Origin: an uncultured Balneolaceae bacterium
GTDB taxonomy: Bacteria; Bacteroidota; Rhodothermia; Balneolales; Balneolaceae
NCBI GenBank assembly: GCA_913057825.1
Contig: CAJXOW010000004.1
Coordinates: forward strand, 19,549 to 83,548
Direction of reading: 5' to 3'
Length of the DNA stretch: 64,000 nucleotides
The position numbers and the translations under genes were made by a program. Below are positions 44,979 through 52,429 of this stretch, one piece after another (within the stretch, counting starts at the first letter, position 1; every line of letters starts with the position of its first letter). A model generated the notes under the pieces. It saw only the letters and a program-made list of their open reading frames with translations, did no database searches and had not been told where the DNA came from.

Positions 44979-45292
44979 CCCAGGAAATCAGTTGGGAGAA
45001 GCTTTTTATCTTTTCCCCGGGAATTCCGACCCAGCTTTCATTTTTGCTAAATGAACCGATGCCAGCAACCTGTTTCGGGGGTAAACGGCATTAGTCGAAA
45101 AAGTAAAATCTTTCATCAATAGCTATAGACGACTATAATATTATTTTTAAATTAGTTGTATCGGTAAAATCAGATTGAATCTGGTTGCTACGTGATAGGC
45201 ATAAAACCAAGTCAATCGTGGTTCCTTTTTAATATTCGTTTTACTTTACTGATATTTGCAAAGAAAAATAATTTCGCCTTAACCGTCAGCTT
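44979..45292. other. Divergent region DoxX / Rrf2
   Basis: 314 bases with promoters for both genes. The AT-rich part at 45115-45160 contains TATAG-ACGA-CTATA (45125-45138 approximately), a short dyad that could be an operator. Nothing else recognised. Confidence 0.45.
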
Positions 45293-45733
45293 ATGCATCT
45301 ACCGCAAACCGCAGAATATGCTCTCAGAGCCATGGCTTGTGTGGCTCTGAAAGAGGATCAAAAACCTGTATCCAGCAAGGTGCTTTCGCGAGCGACGAAT
45401 ATACCCAATCACTACCTGTCGAAAATCATGCGGAAGATGGTATCCGCCGGGTTGGTCACTTCTCAGAAGGGACATGGGGGCGGTTTCAAGCTGGCTAAAG
45501 AACCGGATCAAATATCTTTCAAGGAAGTTTTGGAGATCGTGGATTATAAAATCGAGCCGGACGAGTGCGTTTTTGGTTGGGATAAGTGCAACCCGGACGA
45601 CCCCTGCCCGCTGCACCACACGTGGAGTCAACTAAAAGATTCTTTTCAGTGGTGGGCGGAAAATATGACGCTCCAAGAGGTGATCGAACGGTCGGATGAG
45701 GTGCCTTCGCTGCTTATACCGGATGAGGAGTAG
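45293..45733 (+). CDS. Rrf2-family transcriptional regulator with Fe-S cysteines (NsrR/IscR-like)
   Basis: 146 aa. Winged helix: TAEYALRAMACVAL, VLSRATNIPNHYLSKIMRKMVSAGLV, SQKGHGGGFKLAK. Three cysteines plus His form C-x6-C-x5-C-x2-H (CVFGWDKCNPDDPCPLH), the region that binds the Fe-S cluster in IscR, NsrR and RsrR. Given nirK-azurin genes on both sides, a nitric-oxide or redox sensing role is plausible, but the targets are not shown. Confidence 0.9.
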   Translation: MHLPQTAEYALRAMACVALKEDQKPVSSKVLSRATNIPNHYLSKIMRKMVSAGLVTSQKGHGGGFKLAKEPDQISFKEVLEIVDYKIEPDECVFGWDKCNPDDPCPLHHTWSQLKDSFQWWAENMTLQEVIERSDEVPSLLIPDEE

Positions 45734-45898
45734 GTCCCTACCTTTTCCCCATGTGACTACTATTGAGACGGAGAGAAACATCCAATAGTTTGACTGTTGC
45801 ATTCGGTCCTTACCCTTGTTGTTTATACCGACATTTGCCGGTACCGATCTTAAGAGGCGTTTTTCTCTAATTTGCTTTTAAAGTCCTCCCCCTTACCC

Positions 45899-45952
45899 CC
45901 TCCAAAGGGGGACGTTTTTTCACCGTGGTTGCCTTAATCCCCCCTTTGGAGG
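45899..45952. repeat. 13-bp perfect inverted repeat, C/G-rich, between convergent genes
   Basis: CCTCCAAAGGGGG (45899-45911) and CCCCCTTTGGAGG (45940-45952). Both arms are extended by further C/G. The motif resembles the CCTCCAAAGGGGGA repeats commonly scattered in Bacteroidota genomes. It sits right after the porin stop codon (45957) and would act as a bidirectional transcript end. Confidence 0.75.
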
Positions 45953-45956
45953 CCGT

Positions 45957-47222
45957 CTAATCCAGGAAATCGGGCGTGATAGATAACATTACCCATCCCC
46001 AGTGCTGAAGATCCTTGACTTGCGATCTAAATTGTATAGCCTCCAGCGATTCAGACGGCATAAGAACGGAATACCCGGCTTTAAGTGCGATATCCTGCGT
46101 AAACCGATGGGACAAGCTCAGGTCGATCTCCGATCCCAGATTTTGGTTCAGTATTTGTCCGGGAACCGTGGGACTTCCCAGGTCGGCTGACAGCGCAAAA
46201 TAGTGATAATCCAGGGCCACGTTAGTCGATTCATTCACCCGATAATTTGTTTTCAGGTAAAAATCCTGAAGTCCGCCGCCCCGCGTATCGGTCAGCGCAT
46301 TCAAGAAGTAATCCATATGTCCGTAAAATTTATGATTCGTGGCATACAGTGTGCTAAAGGTGTGACGAAGCGGGAAATCATCCCGGACGCCGCCGCCCGA
46401 CAGGTGATCGTACCCCACGGTGAGCTGGATGGGGCTTACATCATATGAAGCACTCAGGGCATACATCCCGGCCGAGATATCTTGGCGGAGGGCGTCATCC
46501 CCACTTTGCAGGTAGAATTCGCCCCTCAAAGTCAACTCTTCGAAATTATATTTCAGGTTAGTCCCGTAGGTATATCTATAACGGGGAGCCTCTGTACCCT
46601 GTTCAAATCCATCAGTCAGTCCCAGTACCGACACATCAAAATCATCCCACTGCTTTTGGACCCATAGATAAGACAGCACCTTATAGTTATTGATAGAATA
46701 GGTGTTTCCGAGCAACCTTTCCGAATCCTGGTTATAGGCCCCGCCGATATCGACCTTCACTCTGGCGTCGGAATTTCGGTATTTTAAGAGAATCGCGTCA
46801 TGGCTTCGAGCTTGCTGGGTCCAATTCACACTCCCGAGCAACCGCTGGTTGTCGTAAACCAGTTCCTGTCGGCCGAGCTTCACTCCCAGAACAGGAGAAA
46901 CCTTCACCTCGGCCCACGCTTCATGAATATTCACATTGGGATTATCCTGCAGCTGCGCTACGTCACCCCATACCCGAACATCCTGACCGGATATCTTCAT
47001 TTTATACCGGTCCGCTTTGTAATGAAGAGAAATACGAGTGCGCTGAGAAGTAAAAAAGGCGGGCTCCGTATTATCGGTACGCAGGATCCGGTATCCGTCA
47101 CGATATTCCATCCGGGGCCTGAATTCACCGTCCAGCGAAAACTGAGAAAATGCCAGGGATGGGATGATAATCATCAATAACACCGTAAGCATCCCATATT
47201 TAACAGGTTGTGATAACATCAT
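45957..47222 (-). CDS. Alginate-export-family outer membrane porin
   Basis: About 421 aa from MMLSQP at 47222, which starts a clean signal peptide ending SLAFS; an in-frame ATG at 47285 adds 21 unlikely residues. The mature part is a beta barrel: FRPRMEYRDGYR, TSQRTRISLHYKADRYKMKISGQD, WAEVKVSPVLGVKLGRQELVYDNQRLLG, the usual start of alginate_exp-family porins. Such porins occur near denitrification and periplasmic respiratory genes in this phylum; substrate unknown. It ends on the C/G-rich inverted repeat. Confidence 0.85.
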   Translation of the reverse strand: MMLSQPVKYGMLTVLLMIIIPSLAFSQFSLDGEFRPRMEYRDGYRILRTDNTEPAFFTSQRTRISLHYKADRYKMKISGQDVRVWGDVAQLQDNPNVNIHEAWAEVKVSPVLGVKLGRQELVYDNQRLLGSVNWTQQARSHDAILLKYRNSDARVKVDIGGAYNQDSERLLGNTYSINNYKVLSYLWVQKQWDDFDVSVLGLTDGFEQGTEAPRYRYTYGTNLKYNFEELTLRGEFYLQSGDDALRQDISAGMYALSASYDVSPIQLTVGYDHLSGGGVRDDFPLRHTFSTLYATNHKFYGHMDYFLNALTDTRGGGLQDFYLKTNYRVNESTNVALDYHYFALSADLGSPTVPGQILNQNLGSEIDLSLSHRFTQDIALKAGYSVLMPSESLEAIQFRSQVKDLQHWGWVMLSITPDFLD

Positions 47223-47359
47223 AATCAATTTGGTTAATTGAAATTTTCCAATGGTTCTTAGTCGAATAATAAGGACAGCAGGCACCGGAATCTAGCGGTA
47301 CCTGCTGACCTCTTGATGGATGACAACTAAAGGACCATTCAATGGTATTGTCCTCCCGC

Positions 47360-47385
47360 TTCTCCTACCTTTGGTAGTAGGAGAA
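47360..47385. repeat. Short inverted repeat downstream of azurin copy 2
   Basis: TTCTCCTAC (47360-47368) and GTAGGAGAA (47377-47385), 8-base loop. It lies 65 bases past the stop of azurin copy 2 (minus strand) and may end or stabilise that transcript. Confidence 0.55.
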
Positions 47386-47448
47386 AGATATCCAAATGTG
47401 GAACTTTTTCGCCCTATCACCTCGCGAGCGAAGCGAGCGTTTATCCTC

Positions 47449-47931
47449 CTAGGTCGCCTGTTTTTTAACGGTCAGAGTGCCTTTCATACCGCCGGAATAG
47501 TGACCGGGAAAGGTACAAATGTATTCGTACGTACCCGGTTCTTCCGGGGCGGTAAAGGTAACTTCAACCGTTTCTCCACCTCCGGCCAGACCGGTTTTGG
47601 CGAGAATCTGGTCTTCCATTTCCGGGGCGATGTATTCATTATCTGATGCTTTGGCCGAGGCAACGGCAACTGCCGAAGCATCGGCATCCGCCGTTAACAA
47701 TACAAAGTTATGGGCCATTGCAGCTTTCGGAAAGTCACTGACCGTTTTAAGTTTTACTTTGACTTTTTGACCGGGACGTACTTCGATTTCCGTCACCGTA
47801 AAGTCCAGCTGATTCGTCCCTTCCATTTCGATAACCTTGACGTCAGCATCATCCGCTGTCCCCTGCTGCGTGAACAACAACAGCATGGGAAGCATGAACA
47901 AGATGGTTAAAAGTTTTTTCGTCGATTTCAT
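47449..47931 (-). CDS. Azurin-family cupredoxin (copy 2)
   Basis: 160 aa, signal peptide to about 26 (QQGTADD). Copper ligands H74 (MAHNFV), C139 and H144 in CTFPGHYSGGM, M149. Clear paralogue of the cupredoxin at 38261-38725: GGGETVEVTFT, MKGTLTVK and the SDNEYI loop match. An AGGATC lies 5 bases before the ATG. It starts 43 bases after the nirK copy 2 stop, so it is the second gene of that operon and its probable electron donor. Confidence 0.93.
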   Translation of the reverse strand: MKSTKKLLTILFMLPMLLLFTQQGTADDADVKVIEMEGTNQLDFTVTEIEVRPGQKVKVKLKTVSDFPKAAMAHNFVLLTADADASAVAVASAKASDNEYIAPEMEDQILAKTGLAGGGETVEVTFTAPEEPGTYEYICTFPGHYSGGMKGTLTVKKQAT

Positions 47932-47974
47932 AATAAGATCCTTAAAGTTTTATGATTAATATTAGTAAGTAGAT

Positions 47975-49102
47975 TTAGAGATTGGCTGCAAAAATCTCGG
48001 GCCGCTCCTTGCCTTCTACGTTGATAACCGCCAGCGCACCTTTGTGGGCTACTCGCGACAAAGCGTGATCGACCAGTTTAATGGGACCCGGAACCGGGAA
48101 ATCCATTTCAAATATGCCGCAGCTTCCCGGGGGGACGGCACACGTTTGCACGAATCGTTCCGGATTGCTGTTTATGGCTCCCTCTCTCCAGGATTTTGTC
48201 CACACATTGCCAATCGGATGGAAATTGCTGGTAACATTGGGTCCACCGGTGACAAAATATATGCGTGCCGTCTCATCCCGCTTCACCATCAGGGCTCCGT
48301 GGCGATTATCAGTAATTGCTTGCTTCTCCCCGTTGATGACCACATAATTGGGGATTTCATCTTTCATCGCCTGGGTATCAAACTTATGCTTTCCTTTCTG
48401 GCCGGCTTTTTTATTGGTATAGATTTCATTCTGACCAAAGTAGAATTCGTGGTCGACGTCCGGCAGTCCCTCGGACGGCTCAACCAGGATCAGTCCATAC
48501 ATTCCGCTGCTGATGTGATAATCCAGTCGCGGTACGGCGCAGTGATAAATAAAGGCGCCTGGATAGGTCGCCTGGAACTGCATCGTTCTCGACTGACCCG
48601 GAGGACACATGGTCGCTTCGGCTCCTCCCCCCGGACCATATACAGCATGAAAATCCACATTGTGGATCATCGTATTGTTGGAAAGATTTTTGTGAGTCAG
48701 CTTAACCGTATCCCCCTGTCGGACTCTAATCATCGGACCGGGAACCTGTCCGCCATATGTCATATACGTAAACTTCACTCCATCCTCGATTTCAGCTACC
48801 ACTTCTCTACTCTCAAGCGTGATTTCATGGGTTTTCGATGTTCGGCGTTTGATTAGCCCCGGAATATCCCGCGGGTCGGCGGCCACGCGTTTCACTTCGG
48901 GAACGGAGAACATCGACCCTGAAGCAGCGCCAGAAGCCGTTTCCCTGCTTTTCGCATTGGCCGCAAACGGCAATGCCGTCCCGGCTAAGAATCCACCGGA
49001 CAACAATGCAGCGCCCGCATTTTCCAGAAATTTCTTCCGTGAATATCCATCGTTAGCATCCAGATCTTTTTTCATGACCTTATTTTCGTCTTGTCGATCC
49101 AT
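47975..49102 (-). CDS. nirK: Copper nitrite reductase (copy 2, canonical site)
   Basis: 375 aa with a long N-terminal signal of Tat-like character (YSRKKFLENAGAALLSGGF, 20-38), so it is exported folded or with copper. Type 1 ligands H147 (in HNVDFH), C188, H196 and M201; type 2 ligands H152, H187 and the His in NFHPIGN of domain 2; catalytic Asp D150. All are present at canonical spacing. It reduces nitrite to NO in the periplasm. In operon with azurin copy 2. A dyad lies upstream (49145-49162). Confidence 0.95.
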   Translation of the reverse strand: MDRQDENKVMKKDLDANDGYSRKKFLENAGAALLSGGFLAGTALPFAANAKSRETASGAASGSMFSVPEVKRVAADPRDIPGLIKRRTSKTHEITLESREVVAEIEDGVKFTYMTYGGQVPGPMIRVRQGDTVKLTHKNLSNNTMIHNVDFHAVYGPGGGAEATMCPPGQSRTMQFQATYPGAFIYHCAVPRLDYHISSGMYGLILVEPSEGLPDVDHEFYFGQNEIYTNKKAGQKGKHKFDTQAMKDEIPNYVVINGEKQAITDNRHGALMVKRDETARIYFVTGGPNVTSNFHPIGNVWTKSWREGAINSNPERFVQTCAVPPGSCGIFEMDFPVPGPIKLVDHALSRVAHKGALAVINVEGKERPEIFAANL

Positions 49103-49144
49103 CGTACTAATATTTTTTTGTTAAAATTATCGACTTAAAACTCT

Positions 49145-49162
49145 ATAGACATTCATATCTAT
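49145..49162. promoter_or_regulatory. Candidate operator dyad upstream of nirK copy 2
   Basis: ATAGATAT-GA-ATGTCTAT (minus-strand reading) is an 18-base dyad with one mismatch, 43-60 bases before the nirK ATG. It would suit a dimeric regulator such as the Rrf2 protein in this cluster. Assignment is a guess; no matching copy was found before nirK copy 1. Confidence 0.3.
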
Positions 49163-49410
49163 TAAGTTTTAATGCAATAGCTATGCCAGGATCTGGATTC
49201 GTTCTAGATAATTCGGCGTGCCGGCAAGAAATTGGGAAGAGAAAAGAATGGTGAAAACAGCCCGACAAACCATCTATTGCAGAGCTGCAATAGATTTAAT
49301 AATACACTCATGCAACCTCGCACGAGTATTTTCCAACATTATATATATTATAATCTTTGGTGTTTTGTCCCCTATCATTTCCGCCTACCGCCAAAAGTCG
49401 TATGGTCTTG

Positions 49411-49428
49411 CCCCGACTGCTGTCGGGG
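49411..49428 (-). terminator. Stable hairpin after the methyltransferase gene
   Basis: CCCCGAC-TGCT-GTCGGGG, a perfect 7-bp GC-rich stem with a 4-base loop, 20 bases after the methyltransferase stop (minus strand). No T tract follows, so it may be a REP-like transcript end rather than a classical terminator. Confidence 0.5.
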
Positions 49429-49447
49429 AGAGGTTCGAAGGAGGGAT

Positions 49448-50263
49448 TTATTTAAAACCTTTGGCTACGACGAACTCTCCGGGGATGTGGTATCCTTTTT
49501 CGTTGCGGTAGGGTTTTATAGATTCCAGGTATTCCCGGTGTACCGCTTCCACCGTCTTTTCATCAAATTTGCGGTATGCAAGGGCCACGGGCCCCCCGGA
49601 AAACACTGCCATGAGGGCCGTTTCATCATCTTCATAATACAATGGCACTTGAAAGCGGTCGACGGATATATTGGTGAATCCAGCTCGTTGGAGAGACTTT
49701 TTGAGTGTATCGCCGGTGCCCTGCTGGAAGAAAAGGGGACAAACATCGGAGGCAACTCGTTCGTCGACAATCGAAAACACTTCGTTCCAACCGCAGTTTT
49801 TTCGTTTGCCCCAGACGGCCACCCCCGCACGTCCGCCGGGTTTAAGCACCCGATTCATCTCCTGTAAAGCTTTCACCGGATCAGGAACATACATGAGGCC
49901 GAACGAATTAATTGCCGCGTCAAAAGACTCTTTTTCAAACTCCAATGACTCGGCGTCCATTCGATGAAATTTAACATTGGTGATATCCTGTTCTTTAGCA
50001 CGGGACCTGGTCCGCTCAATCATTTCATCCGACAAGTCCGTAGCTACCACCTCACCCTCCGTTCCCACCGCCTTTGCAATCCGGGTAGTTACCAGGCCGG
50101 TTCCGGCAGCCGTTTCGAGAACTTTCTCTCCTTTTTTCAGGGTCAGCATCTTCAATAACTTATCTTGGGCGGGTTTTAGCTGTCGTTTCCATGATGGTTC
50201 ATAATAATCCACCGCCTTATCCCAACCGTACCGTTGCACTCTGCGCTGAAATTCTGGTTTCAT
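49448..50263 (-). CDS. Class I SAM-dependent methyltransferase (UbiE/Methyltransf_11-like)
   Basis: 271 aa. Motif I is VLETAAGTGLVTTRI (about 49-63), the acidic loop after strand 2 is VVATDLSDEMIERTR, motif II/III is DAAINSFGLMYVPDPVKALQEMNRVLKPGG. No membrane span. The substrate cannot be deduced; UbiE-like enzymes methylate small molecules such as quinone precursors. Follows the OsmC gene on the same strand by 120 bases. Confidence 0.92.
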   Translation of the reverse strand: MKPEFQRRVQRYGWDKAVDYYEPSWKRQLKPAQDKLLKMLTLKKGEKVLETAAGTGLVTTRIAKAVGTEGEVVATDLSDEMIERTRSRAKEQDITNVKFHRMDAESLEFEKESFDAAINSFGLMYVPDPVKALQEMNRVLKPGGRAGVAVWGKRKNCGWNEVFSIVDERVASDVCPLFFQQGTGDTLKKSLQRAGFTNISVDRFQVPLYYEDDETALMAVFSGGPVALAYRKFDEKTVEAVHREYLESIKPYRNEKGYHIPGEFVVAKGFK

Positions 50264-50325
50264 GATGTTTGCTCGTTTTAATTCGTGTGTAAGGTGTTAT
50301 ACCCTTTCCAAGTCTGACAACCTCC

Positions 50326-50386
50326 TAGCCCGGATTTCACTTCGTGGATGACGCTTCGCTCTGAGCTCACCAAGAAATTTGGGCTA
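50326..50386. repeat. Imperfect inverted repeat between OsmC and methyltransferase genes
   Basis: TAGCCCGGATTTC (50326-50338) and GAAATTTGGGCTA (50374-50386) pair in 11 of 13 positions around a 35-base loop. The arm at 50374-50386 reaches into the OsmC stop codon. Probably a REP-like transcript end. Confidence 0.5.
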
Positions 50387-50896
50387 GCTCTTATTAAAAT
50401 ATATTTCTCGTTTAACCGGGATCGCCCGTTTGAAATCATCGAGCACGGGACTGTGCTTATCGGCTTTATCGATCACTTTCTGAATCTCTTCCCGGTTTGC
50501 CGGACTTTCGATATAGACCTTGTATCGTAACTCTCGGAACCCCGGTAAACGATCGTCCACCCCCAACATCCCCCGGGCATCCAACTCCGACTCAACTTCG
50601 ATTTCAATATTGTCAATCGGAACTTCCATAACAGCTGCTTGTTGCGAATAGGCAATTGCAAGGCAACTCCCAAGTGCTCCCCGCTCCAGGATACCGGGAC
50701 CCGGTCCGGCATCATTGCCCCCTTCCGTTTTCCCGATATCAACCTTGAAACTCCAGTGTTTATGGGTTACTTCACAGGTGGTACCGTTAAATAAACGTAC
50801 ATGGGTTACTGCCGTTCCCTTTCCTTTTTCCGGCCGCAGTCTAACCACTTCTTGATTTCTTTCAAATGCTCTTTTGATCGTTTTCGGATCCGCCAT
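50384..50896 (-). CDS. OsmC-family protein, second catalytic Cys replaced by Ser
   Basis: 170 aa. The OsmC/Ohr fold is clear: GILERGALGSCLAIAY contains the first (peroxidatic) Cys C78, and the second-motif position reads KHSPVLDDF with Ser148 where the family normally has Cys (CPV). Ohr/OsmC proteins reduce organic hydroperoxides through a Cys pair; without the second Cys this one may use an outside thiol or have another role (many OsmC-like proteins lack one Cys). First gene of the pair with the methyltransferase. Confidence 0.9.
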   Translation of the reverse strand: MADPKTIKRAFERNQEVVRLRPEKGKGTAVTHVRLFNGTTCEVTHKHWSFKVDIGKTEGGNDAGPGPGILERGALGSCLAIAYSQQAAVMEVPIDNIEIEVESELDARGMLGVDDRLPGFRELRYKVYIESPANREEIQKVIDKADKHSPVLDDFKRAIPVKREIYFNKS

Positions 50897-51433
50897 AATA
50901 TTAAAACCTACTAGTTACCGTTTCTATGAAAACAGGTCTTAGTCAGCCTTGAATCAATAGACAGGTTTAAGCTATCGCAATGAAGAAATACAGAAAGATA
51001 TAGTTATACATTTCTGTCTCCATGGACTAACTTCGTGACCGCTGCAAACAGAGAATCTGCATTTACCACTCTCTCATTTATACCACCCCATTTCAACGCA
51101 TTGTCTTCATCCAGACTTCACAATAGCACATTTCACAAGAAATGCTAACCGGTTTAATATGCCTACGATCTAATTCCCTTCCACCTGAAAACATCTATAC
51201 CGCATCAGCTAATCCTCATTTAAAATATATAATAATAAAATGACAATATTCTAATATTATTATAATAATAATCTATTATAAGTATAATTATTTCTTTTCT
51301 AAACTTTTTTAGATTAACTATTTAATACAAGGCATATGTCAGGGTGAAGGTTATTTGCAGGTGATCATTATCCTGTTATTCCTTAATTTACCGGTCAATC
51401 AGAACCCGCAAATCTCAAATAAGTAAACCCTTT
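50897..51433. other. AT-rich divergent intergenic region
   Basis: 537 bases separating minus-strand OsmC and a plus-strand lipoprotein gene. 51220-51310 is almost pure A/T with TAATA/TATTA repeats and local dyads, a likely promoter or flexible region. No ORF or RNA gene recognised. Confidence 0.5.
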
Positions 51434-51745
51434 ATGTTACGATTATTGATCTCGATATTGGTTATCGGAACGGTTCTAACCGCGTGCGGTGGGAGTAAAA
51501 CGGATGTGGTTGATTCGGGAACCTACACGGGAACCCTGGAAGAAGTGGTTCCGGAAGAATCTGAAATTTATCTTAGTACGGACGAGGACCAGTTGCTGGA
51601 ACTGTACTTTATCGATGAAACGACCCTGACACAGGCTGGTGATACGGTCGATTTCAGTGTACTGGAAAAGGGGCAGCGTGTCGAGGTTGAGGTTAAAAAA
51701 GTTGGCAAACAACTGGATCCAATTTCCGTACGGATCCTCGAATAG
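51434..51745 (+). CDS. Small lipoprotein of unknown function
   Basis: 103 aa. Lipobox LTAC at C18, then a Gly/Ser start and an all-beta body (about 30-103, VEEVVPEESEIYLSTDED-type strands), like small OB- or SH3-type lipoproteins. No enzyme motif. The following DUF2231 gene begins at the next base after its stop codon, so the two are one operon. Confidence 0.85.
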   Translation: MLRLLISILVIGTVLTACGGSKTDVVDSGTYTGTLEEVVPEESEIYLSTDEDQLLELYFIDETTLTQAGDTVDFSVLEKGQRVEVEVKKVGKQLDPISVRILE

Positions 51746-52249
51746 ATGACCGAACTACCCGATATATGGCGGGCCGAGTTATGGCATCCGCTTACGGTCC
51801 ACTTTCCGATCGCGCTTCTAGTATTCGCCATGCTGACCCGTCTTGCGAATCGTTTTATTGGGAAAAGCATCGGCTGGCTGCTCAACACGAGCAGATTGTT
51901 GCTTTATACAGGCACCGTGTTTGCATGGCTAGCCGTCTATACCGGTAACCTGGCCGATACTCACGTAGCCCGATCGCTTTGTGATCCGACGGTCGTGGAA
52001 CACCATGAACGACTGTCCTATATCACGGGATGGATATTCACCTCGGCTGTTCTCCTGGATCTGATCCGCCTTCTTCCCTTGAAGTTTCTTGATTGGATAC
52101 AAAAATCCTGGAAAGAATGGCTAATCATCGTCCTGCTTATAGCAGGAACCTCCTATCTGGGCTATACCTCTCACCTTGGAGCTCGACTAGTTTATCAGCA
52201 GGCTGCAGGCGTCCATCAACCTGCCGAAGACTGCCAGGAATTTGAGTGA
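51746..52249 (+). CDS. DUF2231-family membrane protein
   Basis: 167 aa with four predicted spans (about 18-36, 46-66, 94-112, 125-143). The family signature HPLTVHFPIALL (residues 14-25) is present, with further conserved His (HHERLSYITGW, SHLGARLVY) suggesting haem or metal binding. Often linked to cytochrome or copper proteins; function unproven. Translationally coupled to the small lipoprotein upstream. Confidence 0.88.
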   Translation: MTELPDIWRAELWHPLTVHFPIALLVFAMLTRLANRFIGKSIGWLLNTSRLLLYTGTVFAWLAVYTGNLADTHVARSLCDPTVVEHHERLSYITGWIFTSAVLLDLIRLLPLKFLDWIQKSWKEWLIIVLLIAGTSYLGYTSHLGARLVYQQAAGVHQPAEDCQEFE

Positions 52250-52343
52250 TGAAGAAAATGACTCTTTCTCCCCGATCCTAAAGGAGCTTGTCCCGAGAAT
52301 CGTCGAGAACAGGTTTCTCAACCCTCACCTTACAAACAAATTA

Positions 52344-52372
52344 CCCCGTGCCGACTGTACGTCAGCACGGGG
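52344..52372. terminator. Bidirectional hairpin between convergent genes
   Basis: CCCCGTGC (52344-52351) and GCACGGGG (52365-52372), with an inner GAC/GTC pair, form a GC-rich 8-to-11-bp stem. It lies between the DUF2231 gene (+) and the DEAD-box gene (-). No long T run, but position and strength fit a shared transcript end. Confidence 0.6.
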
Positions 52373-52429
52373 TCGAAGGAAGATGTTTGACCTTAATTGC
52401 TTATTTAACCCTTCGCAAGTAGATAAACT

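Larger units (their letters stand above)
49103..49447. other. Intergenic region upstream of nirK copy 2
   Basis: 345 bases between nirK copy 2 and the methyltransferase end. It contains the nirK promoter, the dyad at 49145-49162 and the hairpin at 49411-49428. No ORF supported. Confidence 0.5.

Noticed and set aside
47422..47439. GCGAGCGAAGCGAGCG taken for a REP palindrome
   Set aside because: It is a short direct repeat on one strand, not an inverted repeat, and does not fold into a stem.
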